64,000 bases of DNA from Meconema thalassinum (lineage: Eukaryota > Arthropoda > Insecta > Orthoptera > Tettigoniidae): positions 132,620,346 to 132,684,345 of the forward strand of contig OX336388.2 in NCBI GenBank assembly GCA_946902985.2, read 5' to 3'. Positions 33,336 to 43,394 of this stretch are shown here, in pieces (positions within the stretch are counted from its first letter, which is position 1; every line of letters begins with the position of its first letter). The notes beneath the pieces were generated by a model. That model was given only the letters and a program-made list of their open reading frames with translations. It was not told the DNA's origin and searched no databases. A program made the position numbers and the translations under genes.

Positions 33336-34116
33336 AAAATAAATAGGTGTTCGACCGTTTTTTCATAAATGCAATTTAAGGGGCCTATGGGCAGGGGTGA
33401 AATTCTGGAAGAAAAACGTCCACTAAGGAAGGATTTTTGGATGTTCACTCTCATCGACCAACGAAAATTATTAATGTTAGATCAATGATATATTGGGGAT
33501 ATGTTTGTTATGTGTCGAAAACGTCTACTAAGGAGGGATTTTTGGATATTCAGGTTATAAAGGGGTGTTAACGGGGTTAAACCTGCATTTCATTGAATAA
33601 CAATATGACACGACTATGACGCGAGCGAAGCGAGGCTATAAATGAGATGGTGTGTGTCTGTGTATTACTCAATCACGCAAGTACCACTGGTCCGATTTAC
33701 ATGAATTTTACATGGAAGTAGCTGATTTACCTGGTTAACTTATAGTTTACTTTTGATTTCAATACTTTGCACTATTTAAAGTTGGCGACCATTTTAGTGA
33801 CGACACTACACCCTTTGGTTTCAAACTTTCATATTTCCATTTCAAATAAAAAGAGAACGCTAAGAAATAGCAAACTTTTGATGGCATATACGAGGTTTAA
33901 AATTACATTTTCTATGCGAAAGGCATCTCCAACGGTTAGCGAGTAAAACCTAAATTTGTGCTATTAAACACGGTTAACGCCGAGCGGTGTAGTTGGACAA
34001 AATTTTCCATCCTTAATCTCCCTATGCGCAGCACCTCGCCTATCCCCTGTTTTAACTGTCACCTTCACATTTTAATTTATTTATGACGCGTAGCGAAGCA
34101 CGGGTACTTCAGCTAG
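30552..34116 (+). mobile_element. Helitron 2 (non-autonomous)
   Basis: Starts TCTTATATATAAAAGTGAAA after A (30551) and ends GCACGGGTACTTCAGCTAG before T (34117), the classic TC...CTAG ends and A/T insertion without target duplication. A GC-rich palindrome GCGTAGCGAAGC lies ~15 nt before the end. It is inserted in the 3' hairpin of E8 copy 2. No Rep/helicase frame; the interior is mainly a ~640-bp tandem repeat. Confidence 0.85.
30980..33605. repeat. ~640-bp tandem repeat in Helitron 2
   Basis: TTTCATTGAATA.CAATAT recurs at about 31143, 31800, 32440, 33076 and 33587, giving periods near 657, 640, 636 and a shorter last one. Each unit carries GACTCACTCACTCATC and GGGGTGAAA motifs. A G-run at about 31450-31466 and an AAAT run at 33308-33340 lie within it. 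Confidence 0.85.
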
Positions 34117-34146
34117 TATTTTCATAAAATGAAAATAGGCTAAAAA
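34117..34146 (+). mobile_element. E8 copy 2, right end
   Basis: ATTTTCATAAAATGAAAATAGGCTAAAAATC completes the hairpin interrupted at 30551: AGCCTATTTTCAT-type arm against ATGAAAATAGGCT. Confidence 0.75.
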
Positions 34147-34203
34147 TCAATTACAGTAATATGCGTAAAAATAACCTGAAATAAATTAAACGTGATATAA
34201 ACC

Positions 34204-34325
34204 AGCAACCCGGCCCGGCTTCGCCCGGTATCTTAAACGGTTTACCCAGCGTAAGCTTAAAAGGCGCTCGGACGGCAGGTTTTTCTTCGACTCGATTCAC
34301 TGAAATCGTTACTGATGGACATCGG
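34204..34325 (-). repeat. Dispersed repeat with CCCGGCTTCGCCCGG hairpin
   Basis: Matches 19424-19520 and 19755-19870. The GC hairpin at the left edge and nearby CCAGC suggest a Helitron-like 3' end on the minus strand; weakly supported. Confidence 0.45.
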
Positions 34326-34407
34326 ATGTCTCAACACACAGGACATCCAACAACAGCTGCTACTAATAATATCTAAGTTCACAGAGCTGGATATTCGGAT
34401 AAAGTAG

Positions 34408-34981
34408 ATGTGGAAATTTGACTCGGTGACTACAATCCCAATAATTGTATCATGTACTGGTGCATCATGTATTAATTACTTCCTGACTCAGATGTTGACA
34501 GGTCATGGCTACTTTTGGTGTTACCTTCATCGTGTGGCCAAAGTAAGGAGTCCAGTATGTATTTACAGCGAGAACGAACGAGATGACGTATATCATATGC
34601 TCTTCGTCTGCGCTCGTTGGGCAGCGGAAAAACAACGACTTGTAGCTGAGGTTGGTCCAATGACACCGGACAATATAGTTGGAATTACGCTGAGGAACAA
34701 GCTCAGCTGGAATATGGTCGCTTTCTTCGTTGAGGTGGTCCTTCGACAGAAGAAGTCGGATGGGGACTTGCACAATTTAGTCTGCGATACGCGGACTATG
34801 AGTTCAGAAACAAGAAGGTGCTTGTGAAGCAAAGAAAATGGCTCCATCCTGAAGTTATACGAAAGTGGTCCCGGAATGGGGTTTGTCAAGAAAATAGGGT
34901 TTGGTTTCTGGTGAGTAAGAATCCCTTCTCAAAGTCTTATTTTAAATTTTCCACTTCCCTCGTAAAAAAAAAAAAAAAAAG
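34408..34981 (+). pseudogene. R1-like LINE 3' end with poly(A)
   Basis: From about 34470 the frame reads TQMLTGHGYFWCYLHRVAKV, then DDVYHMLFVCARW and MTPDNIVGITLRNKLSW, ending LRQKKSDGD. This is the C-terminal Cys/His segment of an R1-group LINE; the first cysteine pair is incomplete. The 3' UTR ends CCCTCG and a run of ~17 A at 34965-34981. Same family as the minus-strand copy at 12885-13330. Frames beyond 34827 are not coding. Confidence 0.75.
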
Positions 34982-35142
34982 GAAAAAATCATGTACTGGA
35001 GTTATACCCAAAATCCTCCACAGTAGTCGATATAGGGTACTGTATATTGAACTGTTGAACACCTGCCATATTGTCAGGAAGTTCGTTGGTGAAAATACTC
35101 CGGTCCATCACTCAGCAAGGCTCGAAGATGATTCAGATGGAA

Positions 35143-35335
35143 GGGGCATGGTGGAGCAGCGGTCAAGCTGTTGGCCTCTCACCAAGTTGGACCGGGTTCG
35201 AATCCCAGTCAATGCATGTGAGATTTTCGAAGTGAAATGCCATGTCCTGTGGTTCGGATTCCACGTAAAATGGAGGTCATGTGGCTCATGATCCCATGAT
35301 TATCGGTCACGTAAAACTACAAGCTTCTTCTTTTT
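35143..35335 (+). mobile_element. SINE family 6, 193 bp, perfect target duplication
   Basis: Flanked by GATTCAGATGGAA at 35130-35142 and 35336-35348. The head has a box-A-like GTGGAGCAGCGG and box B GGGTTCGAATCCC. It ends CTTCTTCTTTTT, possibly a polymerase III stop. Confidence 0.87.
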
Positions 35336-35388
35336 GATTCAGATGGAAAATTGCAGGCACGAAATTAATGTTCCTTGGTTCCTTGCTA

Positions 35389-35567
35389 AGGTTCTTTAAC
35401 ATGCCATAAATCTATGACATGGGACCGTCGGCTTTACTTCCCCTCCGAAGGAAGGCATACTGAGGGATTTTTAACGCTCTTAAAAATCCGACGACTTCGG
35501 CCGGGTTTGAACCCGTGACCTTGGGCATAGTAGCTCAGCATGCTACCAACTATACCACTGAACCTGC
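35389..35567 (-). mobile_element. SINE family 2, truncated
   Basis: Keeps the head and adjoining body (ATGCCATAAATCTATGACAT, then the box B region GGGTTTGAACCC); the AACC tail part is lost. Confidence 0.83.
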
Positions 35568-35962
35568 CACTCTTGAGTACTACTAGGGGTAACTTATTAG
35601 TGTATAAACTTACCCATACCAACTTCAAAGATATTATCTGGGTTTCCGTATTTCAACAATTACGTACGTTTTTATAATCTTGTGCACTCGAATGTTGTCA
35701 GCAGAAAAGTTTCCGTCATAAACGGGATGTGACATGTCCAGACATCTGGTCACTCATGTGACTAACAAACAGTGAATTCACACAAGTTGTGAAAATGTGT
35801 ACAAATATTAATGGTGTGAGAGGAATCCCCGGCAGATCTCAGGATGGTGCACAGTGTCGCCGATGCCCCCCAAAGATTGAGACCAAACCCACAGAAACAC
35901 TTGCACATGTCCTTGGAAACTGTCAGTATGGTCATTTTCAACAACAACAACAACAACAACAA
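35568..35962. other. Unassigned sequence ending in (CAA)n
   Basis: No gene is recognised. A (CAA)n tract lies at 35940-35962. Confidence 0.5.
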
Positions 35963-36575
35963 AATATACGAGCCTTGCAGTAGTCGCATATGATGTGTAT
36001 CATGTGATATTTTACCCTGCTATGTGTGTCCCGGGAGCGCAAATCCCTTGTTGACAGTGAACTCTGTTGGTCATTGAAAACCGGCCAGTTAGTGATCCCA
36101 TGCCAGCGATGTTATTGAAAATGGCCTCGTTTTGCCGATCAACGCACTGCCAAATATAGGCGCGATTAAAAATTAGGTGTGCGGAAGGTATATTAAATGT
36201 GTTTCTCCCAGTGATACGTTTAGACCAACGAAGTTTCAATTTTTGTTAGTAGTCGGCGTTAATATACTGAATTCCTACGTTGTTTGGAGTGTTTGTTGAT
36301 GCGATATAGATTCCACATAGCCACATGGCCGACAGTACATCGAGTGCTTACATTAAATAAGAATAGAGCAAAAGTATGAAGATTTAATAAATCGTAATTT
36401 TTTCAGCAAATATGATAAAATGAATATTTTCACACCAAAGAACGACAACTTGAAGATGATTTATTGTAGGAATATCTTAAATGGGGTCTCCAAACCTTGA
36501 TCTAAACTGTCTTTTCCAAAATCACTCCCACAAAAATGTTTAGCTACCGAGTGGAAAGATGTTACACATTAAAAA
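35963..36575. repeat. E9 repeat, copy 1
   Basis: Starts AAATATACGAGCCTTGCAGT and ends CGAGTGGAAAGATGTTACAC. The same two ends bound 42117-43372, where the interior is twice as long. Type unknown. Confidence 0.6.
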
Positions 36576-36585
36576 AAAAACATCA

Positions 36586-36874
36586 ACCCACGAAGGGCCT
36601 AGGCTAACCAAGCGACCGCTGCCCAGCCATTTTGGCCAGCATATATTGGGGTGACGCTTGATCATCGCATCGGGTCCCCTCGGCCATTAATCTTGGTTTT
36701 CGTGATCGGGGCGCTGCCTCACTGTCAGACAGCTACTCAATTGTCCTCACGAGGCTGAGTGCAACCCGTTCCAACCCTCACGTCAGTTTTAAAATCCCTG
36801 ACGGAGCTGGGAATCGAACCCGGGGCCTCCGGGAGAGAGGCAGGCGCGCTATCCGAACACCACGGGACCGGCAG
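36586..36874 (-). mobile_element. SINE family 3
   Basis: The tRNA-like head is at the right edge; on the minus strand it reads GGTCCCGTGGTGTTCGGATA then box B GGGTTCGATTCCC. It abuts the RLE-type LINE piece. Related, shorter copies lie at 43635-43815 and about 62080-62165. Confidence 0.82.
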
Positions 36875-37126
36875 TATAGTCATCTTACTCGAATTAACCG
36901 TCACAACTCCATTCGTGCAATTAATGCAGCTGAACTGAGAAAGAATTCCAACCTTGAAGTTTATGAAGAGGTATGTGGGAGAGCAACTGATGGATCTATT
37001 CGTAGAATTGACATTATTGTGATTGATCGTAGAACTAAGAAAGGAGTAATCATTGACCCGACAGTTCGCTTTGAATCTGACTCCAATCAACCCCTTGATG
37101 TCCATGAGGAAAAGAAGAACATTTAA
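36875..37126 (+). pseudogene. RLE-type LINE endonuclease remnant (left piece)
   Basis: An 83-codon frame reads NRHNSIRAINAAEL, VYEEVCGRATDGSIRRIDII and VIDRRTKKGVIIDPTVRFE. RHN followed by R.D...(about 15 residues)...IID fits the restriction-like endonuclease of R2/NeSL/Hero-type LINEs, where the usual PD is here ID. It ends in a TAA (37124-37126) that appears to be a point-mutation stop, because VPTVPYY continues beyond it in frame. No upstream RT remains. Confidence 0.75.
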
Positions 37127-37171
37127 GTTCCAACAGTTCCCTACTACTTCTTGAATTTTTTTAAAAAGCGT

Positions 37172-37497
37172 ATGGCTTTTAGTGCGGGGAGTGTCCGAGG
37201 ACATGTTCGGCTCGCCCGAGTTTTGTAGCTTCTTCTATACGGACACCCATTGGGTGAGCTACAAGTACCGTCACGTGTCTGGGGAGGAAAGTGTTAATGT
37301 AAGGACTAGGAATTGGAAGGTAGCGGCTGTGGCCTATAGTTAGGGACCTAGCCCGGCATTTTCCTGGAAGGAAGATGGGAAACCACAGAAAACCATCTTC
37401 AAGGTTGCCCAGTGGGAGGGATTCGAACCTCCTCGCCTCCCGGATGTGAGCGACAGCCTGCTGCCACACCGTAACGACCTCAGATAACTCACCCGGC
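37172..37497 (-). mobile_element. SINE family 4
   Basis: On the minus strand the head includes box B GGTTCGAATCCCTCC. The distal part, AGTGTCCGAGGACATGTTCG, also occurs at 39753-39845. It interrupts the RLE-type LINE remnant. Confidence 0.8.
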
Positions 37498-37499
37498 TC

Positions 37500-37673
37500 C
37501 TTGACATTGAAGTTATTGGATTGATGATCGGGGCGAGAGGAACCATTTCTACATTCTTCAAGAACTTAAGTGTGCGTTTCAACATAAGGGAGGAGACAAT
37601 TAAGAGGATTGTTCAATCTACGGTTCGAGGTTCAATATTTATTCTGAGGAATCATATATATGGGATGAACTAG
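37500..37673 (+). pseudogene. RLE-type LINE C-terminal remnant (right piece)
   Basis: The frame reads LDIEVIGLMIGARGTISTFF and ends SIFILRNHIYGMN before TAG. The blocks GARGTI..FF and G...ILRNH.Y are typical of the region downstream of the restriction-like endonuclease in R2-like LINEs. Together with 36875-37126 it marks an old element split by a SINE. Confidence 0.75.
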
Positions 37674-37750
37674 CCATCTAATATTTATCTGTTAAATTGA
37701 ACCCTCTACATACACCTATACTCCATAACTACAGCCAATTGTGTTCAGTA

Positions 37751-37992
37751 CAGTGGCGTATACCGGTCTGAAGATCTGGACTACCACTGAGCTTAATATT
37801 ACACAAAACATGCTTTTGAACTGCCATGCGAAAATAGTTCATATTTGAAAAGCCTTCATTTGACCATACATTAACTTCACGACTAAATAACAAACACGGC
37901 CAGCAATACAATTTAGACAGTTTAGAACTGTCAGATAACCTATTCCGCCTAGCATATGTAAATGATGTGAAATGACGTGTATACTTTGGCAC
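37751..37992 (-). pseudogene. TTF-type zinc-finger fragment of a hAT transposase
   Basis: The minus-strand frame reads FTSFTYARRNRLSDSSKLSK and LYCWPCLLFSREVNVWSNEG then FSNMNYFRMAVQKH. A CxxC after LYCWP, LLFS, W...GF and a final KH are the pattern of the N-terminal TTF finger of ZMYM1-like hAT proteins; it binds DNA in the family. The frame then runs into the terminal repeat, so the natural exon probably ended earlier. The catalytic dimerisation core is absent. Confidence 0.75.
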
Positions 37993-38625
37993 ACAATTGC
38001 AGTTCAGGTCATGCCTCTCAGGTCAGGTCTTGCCATATGTACTTGTATAATATGAACTTTCTCACTGTATAGACGACGGCTGAAAGGAACTTCTAACAAT
38101 CTCTCTATTATACAGTCATTGGTATTTAAAGCCCCCGCAAGTGTTTGTTCCATAATCTTCTTAAAAAATCACAACTGACACAGTTAATACAAAACACTAC
38201 ATAAAGATTCTTCATCACACACACTTAAATAAATCACACATCGAAAATACTACAACTTCTAAAACATATTCACATCTATGCACGCGATAATGTATATTTA
38301 TTGCAGGCTAAACGCTTTTACCTTCAAAGAAACCGCTGGCCGTAGCGGCAACTCGCTCGCTATGAGCGCTGTGTCTGCACGGAACAAGGGTGGGTGCGGA
38401 GAGATGGGGAGAGCGGCGTAAGGCTGCCGCTTTCTTGGTCGGTTTCTACTGCATTGCCGCGTTAACTACCCACTAACCATTATTTCTTTCACTAAAGAAG
38501 AATGTGCATGGAAGTCATGATTGTTTGAATGCTTTGTTGAACCTGTAATAAAGTGTTATTTGTTTTTAATGTAATTTTCTTGAGCTACCGCCGGTAGCTC
38601 CGGTAGCCCTAAGAATACGCCTCTG
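37751..38625 (-). mobile_element. hAT-like DNA transposon, internally deleted
   Basis: Terminal inverted repeats start CAGTGGCGTAT (left) and CAGAGGCGTAT (right, reverse strand). A perfect 8-bp target duplication GTTCAGTA lies at 37743-37750 and 38626-38633, diagnostic of hAT. Length 875 bp; only a TTF-type zinc-finger exon remains. Confidence 0.92.
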
Positions 38626-38633
38626 GTTCAGTA

Positions 38634-39211
38634 TCATTCATCCCTGAGGCGGCCTACTGTTGAGTGGGAAGGTGTCATTCAGTGAAGTGTGTGTAACAAC
38701 TTATCCTAGTGCAGTTTTTGGCTTTTTTAAACTGTGTTACCTCCTCCCAAGGCGCGTTCTGCTACACTGCTGAGGGTGGATGAAATTGGAGCAGCAATGT
38801 TACAACATGTTTTGCTGTATGAGAACTGTCTGCAATAAATATTCAAAAGGAAACTATTTTGTTCCATTAAGCGAACTCAAACGTGCAGCACCAATGATAT
38901 TGTAGCTGGTTTTATTGGAGACAGAGAACAAACACGAAAAAAATGAACATTCTGCTGCGGCGTTGGAAACAAGGGCGCTGGGTGGCGCCGACATAGAGGA
39001 AAGGGGTCGTTCAATCTTGTGCTATAATAGTGGCTGGTAATGCGCAACACTCATGAAACTGTGGTGCAAACTGTAATATCAAACATTTACGATAGGTAAA
39101 TATTCCTAGCAATTAAGTGTTTTTCTCTGTCTGAACGTTTAGAATTCATTGCTATAATTTCGTGTTTATCCCGCAAGTGGGGTATAATATGACTGAGAAA
39201 CATCCAGAAAC
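38634..39211. other. Unassigned sequence with an E10 repeat
   Basis: About 38880-39010 is similar, on the opposite strand, to about 45720-45860 (shared motifs GGTTTTATTGGAGA, GGCGCCGAC). No domain is recognised in either. Confidence 0.45.
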
Positions 39212-39590
39212 ATGCCACGGTGGGTGAGTGGATATCGTGTAGGACGACCAACCCCAAGCTTGAAGGTTCGCTCCTGGCCGTGGTAAGAGTGTTTTTTGAA
39301 AGGCGACAAAAATCACGGCACTCATGTCATACGTTGTTGGCATGTTAAAGAACCCATTTGAATTCAGTAGGCCGTGTTCATTATGGCAAAATTAATCTCG
39401 AGATTTTCCGCCAATACAAAGTTCCTCCATTCTCTACTAGAAAGCACTATAGTTTCAAGGAGCTTAGATATCTAACCTCCTTGACTTTCGCAGCGATCCA
39501 AGGAACGACAAAATTAGACATGCAAGCTGGCCTCTGGGCGGCAAATAACAAAGCTTGCACCCGGCACTCGATGCCATACGATATTATCAT
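39212..39590 (+). mobile_element. SINE family 5, plus orientation
   Basis: Head CCACGGTGGGTGAGTGG with box-B-like GGTTCGCTCC; the body matches 6973-7349. A 100-codon frame through it has no meaning. Confidence 0.82.
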
Positions 39591-39735
39591 TGAAAATCCA
39601 CAGCCTGCTTCCAGTCGACCGACCGGGTCAGGGAATGGAATGAATGAAGCCCTCATCTAGCGGCGAGGATAGGAACTGTGCTGGCTGCCGAAGCCTGTCG
39701 TACTCCCCTAGGGCAATGATTAAATGAATGACAGA
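39591..39735 (-). mobile_element. SINE family 1, 3' half
   Basis: Reverse complement of about 9605-9750 (TGAAAATCCACAGCCTGCTT, CTAGCGGCGAGGATAGGAAC). Confidence 0.85.
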
Positions 39736-39752
39736 TTTATTTATTTATCGTA

Positions 39753-39845
39753 TGGATTTCAGTGCCGGGAGTGTCCGAGGACATGTTCGGCTCGCCAGAG
39801 GCTGTAGCTGCTTCAAGCGGACACCCATGGGGTGAGCTACAAGTT
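39753..39845 (-). mobile_element. SINE family 4, distal fragment
   Basis: Contains GGGAGTGTCCGAGGACATGT and GACACCCATGGGGTGAGCTA as in 37172-37270. Confidence 0.8.
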
Positions 39846-40379
39846 CCGTTCAATTTCAAGTAGTTCCAACTTACGCTACCAGATGTCACTGACACCTAGT
39901 GGTGAATGTTGGAACTTTCATAGAGCGTTACAACGAAATCAAACCTAGAAATTTAGATACAAGTTTTTCGGGCTTGTAGGCCGTGGTCCAGACAGGATAT
40001 CTTCCACTGCTGACTTAGGAAAGGAGCGGAACCCTTGATAATGCCGGACGCAGTTTCCGGTGAAACGTCTATCTAGGGAGATATCCTGTCTGGACCACGG
40101 CATACAAGCCCGAAAAACTTGTATTTAATTATGAACGCCGGCCGTGAAAGCCTAAGCTGTTATACTAGAAATTTAGCTTCACACTCGTTTAGTTAGTGGA
40201 AGAATCTTTTACATGCCATAAATCTATGACATGGGACCGCCGGCTTTACTTCCCCTCCGAAGGAAGGCATACTGTACTGAAGGATTTTAGCGCTCTTAAA
40301 ATATCCGACGACTTCGGCTGGGTTTGAACCCGCGATCTTGGGAACAGCAGTTCAGCATGCTACGAACTACGCCACCGGA
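39846..40379 (-). mobile_element. SINE family 2 with a 208-bp insertion
   Basis: The SINE body and head flank a hairpin insertion at 39957-40164. The head ends ACGCCACCGGAGCCG at about 40382. Confidence 0.83.
39957..40164. mobile_element. 208-bp hairpin element
   Basis: A perfect 12-bp target duplication CTAGAAATTTAG lies at 39945-39956 and 40165-40176. The element is a 45-bp inverted repeat (39957-40001 and 40080-40124, 44/45 paired) around a 78-nt loop, then a 40-nt tail. The one-sided tail is unlike a simple MITE and suggests a structured RNA that was retroposed. Confidence 0.8.
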
Positions 40380-40392
40380 GCCGATGAAATGA

Positions 40393-41412
40393 TGATGATG
40401 ATAATTGTTGTTTTAAGGGGCCTAACATCTAGGTTATCGGCCCCTAATGGTCTGGGTGATGACAAAAATGACAATGAAATGGAAACCAGATCGAAAATTA
40501 AATGAGACGGAAAATACTTACAAAAGGGAATTTAGATCGAAAATACTCACAAAAGGAATAGATTGAAAAATACGCACAAATTGTAGGCTAGGATCTCAAT
40601 AAGTACAAAATGCAATTGAAATTGAAAATACACAATGCAATCCAGATTGAAAATATCCCATTACAGATCCAAAATACTCACAAAGTGCAATTGAAATCCA
40701 AAATTCTTACAAAATGCAATTTAGATTGAAAATACTTACGAAATGTAATTTAGATTCAAGATACCCACAAAATGCAATTGAGAATCAAAATACTTGCAAA
40801 ATGCCCTCCAAACAAAATGCAATTTAGATTTAAAATGCTTGCGAAATGCAGTTTAGGTTGAAAACACTTACAAAATGCAATTGAAATTCAAAATACTCAC
40901 TAAAATGTCCTGCTCCTACAATGTAAGACTTATTAAAAAGCAATTTAGATTGTCAACCTTTACAAAATGCAATTGAGGTAGAAAACACTCCCAAAATGCA
41001 ATTTAGGTTAAAAAAAACTTACAGAATGCAACGTAGATTGAAAATACCTACACAATTAAGTGTAGATGCAAAAAAAATCGCTAAAGGTAATTTAGATAAA
41101 CGGGGAGCCAATTAACAAAAAACAGTGCGGGAATCTTAAAGAGAAAAGGAAATATAATGAAAAGAAAACAAGAGATCTGAACCCTTGAAGAAGGAGGGAT
41201 TAGGAAAGATGAGACAAGGGCCAATTAAGGCGGGAAAATGAAAGACGCCCTAGGCCTCGTATACCCTAATACCGTCGGGGTCGGAAAATAACAAGAGTTG
41301 ACCAAGGGAGATCGGCAGGAAAGAAGACGGAGAGGAGCCTGGCACAAGTAAGTGGAAGTAATGCCGGACTCAGCTGGGATCCCGTGGTCGCCAACCTACG
41401 TCCCACTGGGGG
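40393..41412 (+). mobile_element. E7 retroposon, copy 2
   Basis: Flanked by a perfect 13-bp duplication GCCGATGAAATGA (40380-40392, 41413-41425). Ends match copies 1 and 3, but the middle is replaced by a ~30-bp minisatellite at about 40490-41095. Confidence 0.87.
40490..41095. repeat. ~30-bp degenerate minisatellite in E7
   Basis: Units of the form ACAAAATGCAATTTAGATTG plus AAAATACTT, about 20 copies with much drift. Confidence 0.85.
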
Positions 41413-41600
41413 GCCGATGAAATGACATGACAGTGGGAAGTGTTGGTGGAATGAAATTGTGACAGTGAAATCCGGAGTATCCCGAGAAAAACTAGTTTGC
41501 TTCCGCTTTGTCCAGCACAAATCTCACATGCAAGGACCGGGATTTGAACCACAGACCCAGTGGTGAGAGGCCAGCGTGCTGCCGCCTAAGCCACGGAGGC
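41413..41600 (-). mobile_element. SINE family 1, 5' half
   Basis: Reverse complement of the head and first body part (GGATTTGAACCACAGACCCA, GCCTAAGCCACGGAGGC). Confidence 0.85.
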
Positions 41601-42116
41601 TTATATATTATTATTTTTATTATTATGATAAGTATTAAAAGAATTATTTTATCAATTTTACACCTAGGAAGGAGAACATCTATGCCACAGAGTTGTGCAT
41701 ATTACATTGGAACTTGAAAAATTCAAATCTCAAGCGACCAGCAAAAACAATTAGAATCACCCAAAAAATCGAATTAAGAAAGTTCTTTGAAAAGGGCAGA
41801 GAAAATATATTGCATTACGTTTACATAATGATTTACGTTCAAACAAGCAGATTAACAGACAACTGTGCTGTACAATGACTGTATCGTGATTAACCTCAAA
41901 AGTTTCAAATGATAAAATAAAACCAAAATGTACTATTCACCTATTTAACGACAGTAGTAATCCAGCATTCTAGTTAAGTCTTAGAGAAATGTACTGTTTT
42001 TCAAAAAGGTTTGAGAATTTTACCTGTTTCCTACAATTAAGTCTCAGCCATCACAAATGAATGTAACAAATTTAATGAACGGAAAACAGAATCACTTACG
42101 TCATTTATACTAGAAA
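41601..42116. other. Unassigned AT-rich sequence
   Basis: A short ATT run at about 41604-41630; no gene is seen. Confidence 0.5.
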
Positions 42117-42514
42117 AAATATACAAGCCTTACAGTAGTCGCATATGATGTGTAATATCTAACTTAGAAGAAACCTCACGTGAAATTGTTGATACAAAGG
42201 TATTTTATACTATTATTGGCACAAATATTAATCTATTGTAAAAGGAAGTGTTTTACAGATATTGTAGTTTATAATACGGAACTCATTTTATTAGATGATT
42301 TGTAGCTTCCACCAGCACTAGCCTGAATAAAGAATACGATATGGATCAACTAGATTAATAGACGCGACACCGCTCATAACCTTAAATTCCTTATAAACAG
42401 GTCCTCTTCATTCACAGACCAACACGTAATTTCATATGGATTCCGTTAAAATGAGTCATATTGATATGATAAATATAGTTTAAAATGATAATCCGTTAGC
42501 AAAAATATATCTAA

Positions 42515-42597
42515 CCCGTCCGGGATTCGAACCCAAGATCTCTAGATTCACAGTCATTAGCACTAACCCTACGGCTATTTCGACTACGCAAATTTTG
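42515..42597 (-). mobile_element. tRNA-like SINE head
   Basis: On the minus strand: GTAGGGTTAGTGCTAATGAC then GGGTTCGAATCCCGGACGGG. The box B is perfect, but the whole does not fold as a full cloverleaf with a matching acceptor, so I do not call a tRNA gene. Confidence 0.55.
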
Positions 42598-43109
42598 TGC
42601 ACAAGATGGTGACTTATTTCCACGTTCCAATAATACTGCATTACTGAATTAAGTTTAATTTATATTTTGCTTGTTTCGATAATGTTCCTGCGTGAAATTG
42701 AGTTTAAAATGTCTTGCCCTCTTGTGAGTAAAGAGAATGTATTCAGTAATAGTTCATGAAGGCTTGCTCAATTCTCTTATAACCACAACGATTATATTAT
42801 ATTGATGACTGCATTACCGTTATGTGGGTTAATATTTGAATAGCCATTGTGCAGAAACATAATACCGGCAATGCCGACTACTTACAATGTTTGATATTAA
42901 GGCATTTTACCATTTAAATACTGATACGAAGACTTCGAACATGTACCATGTCATTTGTTTCAATCACTTGACACCAGAGTTCACATGAGCGTTTTCCGTT
43001 CAGTATGTCATATACATTCCACATGGCCGAGAGTCCGTCATAGTATCAATTTACAACACCGCGCGCTTATTGTTTCTCGTACCACTGCCAGCTGGGTCTT
43101 ACCGCTGCC

Positions 43110-43310
43110 CGCTGGGTCGATCGATCTAGCGGGCAGTGCATACTTCCGTTTTCCACCACTGCCAGCTAGTACACTTCCATTCGATTGATCGAGCGGGCAG
43201 TGCATACTTCCGTTTTCCACCACTGCCAGCTAGTACACTTCCGTTCGATCGATCGAGCGAGCAGTGCATACTTCCGTTCGATCCACCACTGTCAGCTAGA
43301 TCGTTCCGAT
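43110..43310. repeat. 64-bp tandem repeat with GATCGATC palindromes
   Basis: GCGGGCAGTGCATACTTCCG recurs at about 43129, 43193 and 43257, with ACTGCCAGCTAG between. Confidence 0.87.
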
Positions 43311-43394
43311 CCAATTCCGTCCCCAATTTTCAAAATCACTATCCAGCAACCGAGCGAAAAGATGTTACACATCAATGAAAAGCCTAAGTTCTGT

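Larger units (their letters stand above)
42117..43372. repeat. E9 repeat, copy 2
   Basis: Ends match 35963-36575 (AATATACAAGCCTTACAGTA; CGAGCGAAAAGATGTTACAC). Contains a tRNA-like segment and a 64-bp tandem repeat. Confidence 0.58.

Noticed and set aside
34818..35291. 157-codon plus-strand frame
   Set aside because: It starts in a LINE 3' UTR, crosses its poly(A) and enters a SINE; it cannot be a native gene.
39957..40164. Hammerhead-ribozyme-like core in the hairpin loop (TTGATAA, a CCGG/CCGG stem, GAAAC)
   Set aside because: The U3-A8 pair could replace C3-G8, but stem I has only about three pairs, stem III is not convincing and position 10.1 is bulged. A covariance-model search would decide.
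42515..42597. Possible tRNA gene on the minus strand, and similar perfect box B sites in SINEs at 16080-16168, 35143-35335 and 43942-44010
   Set aside because: Only the A and B box region is tRNA-like; I see no full acceptor stem, and all but the first belong to repeated SINE families.
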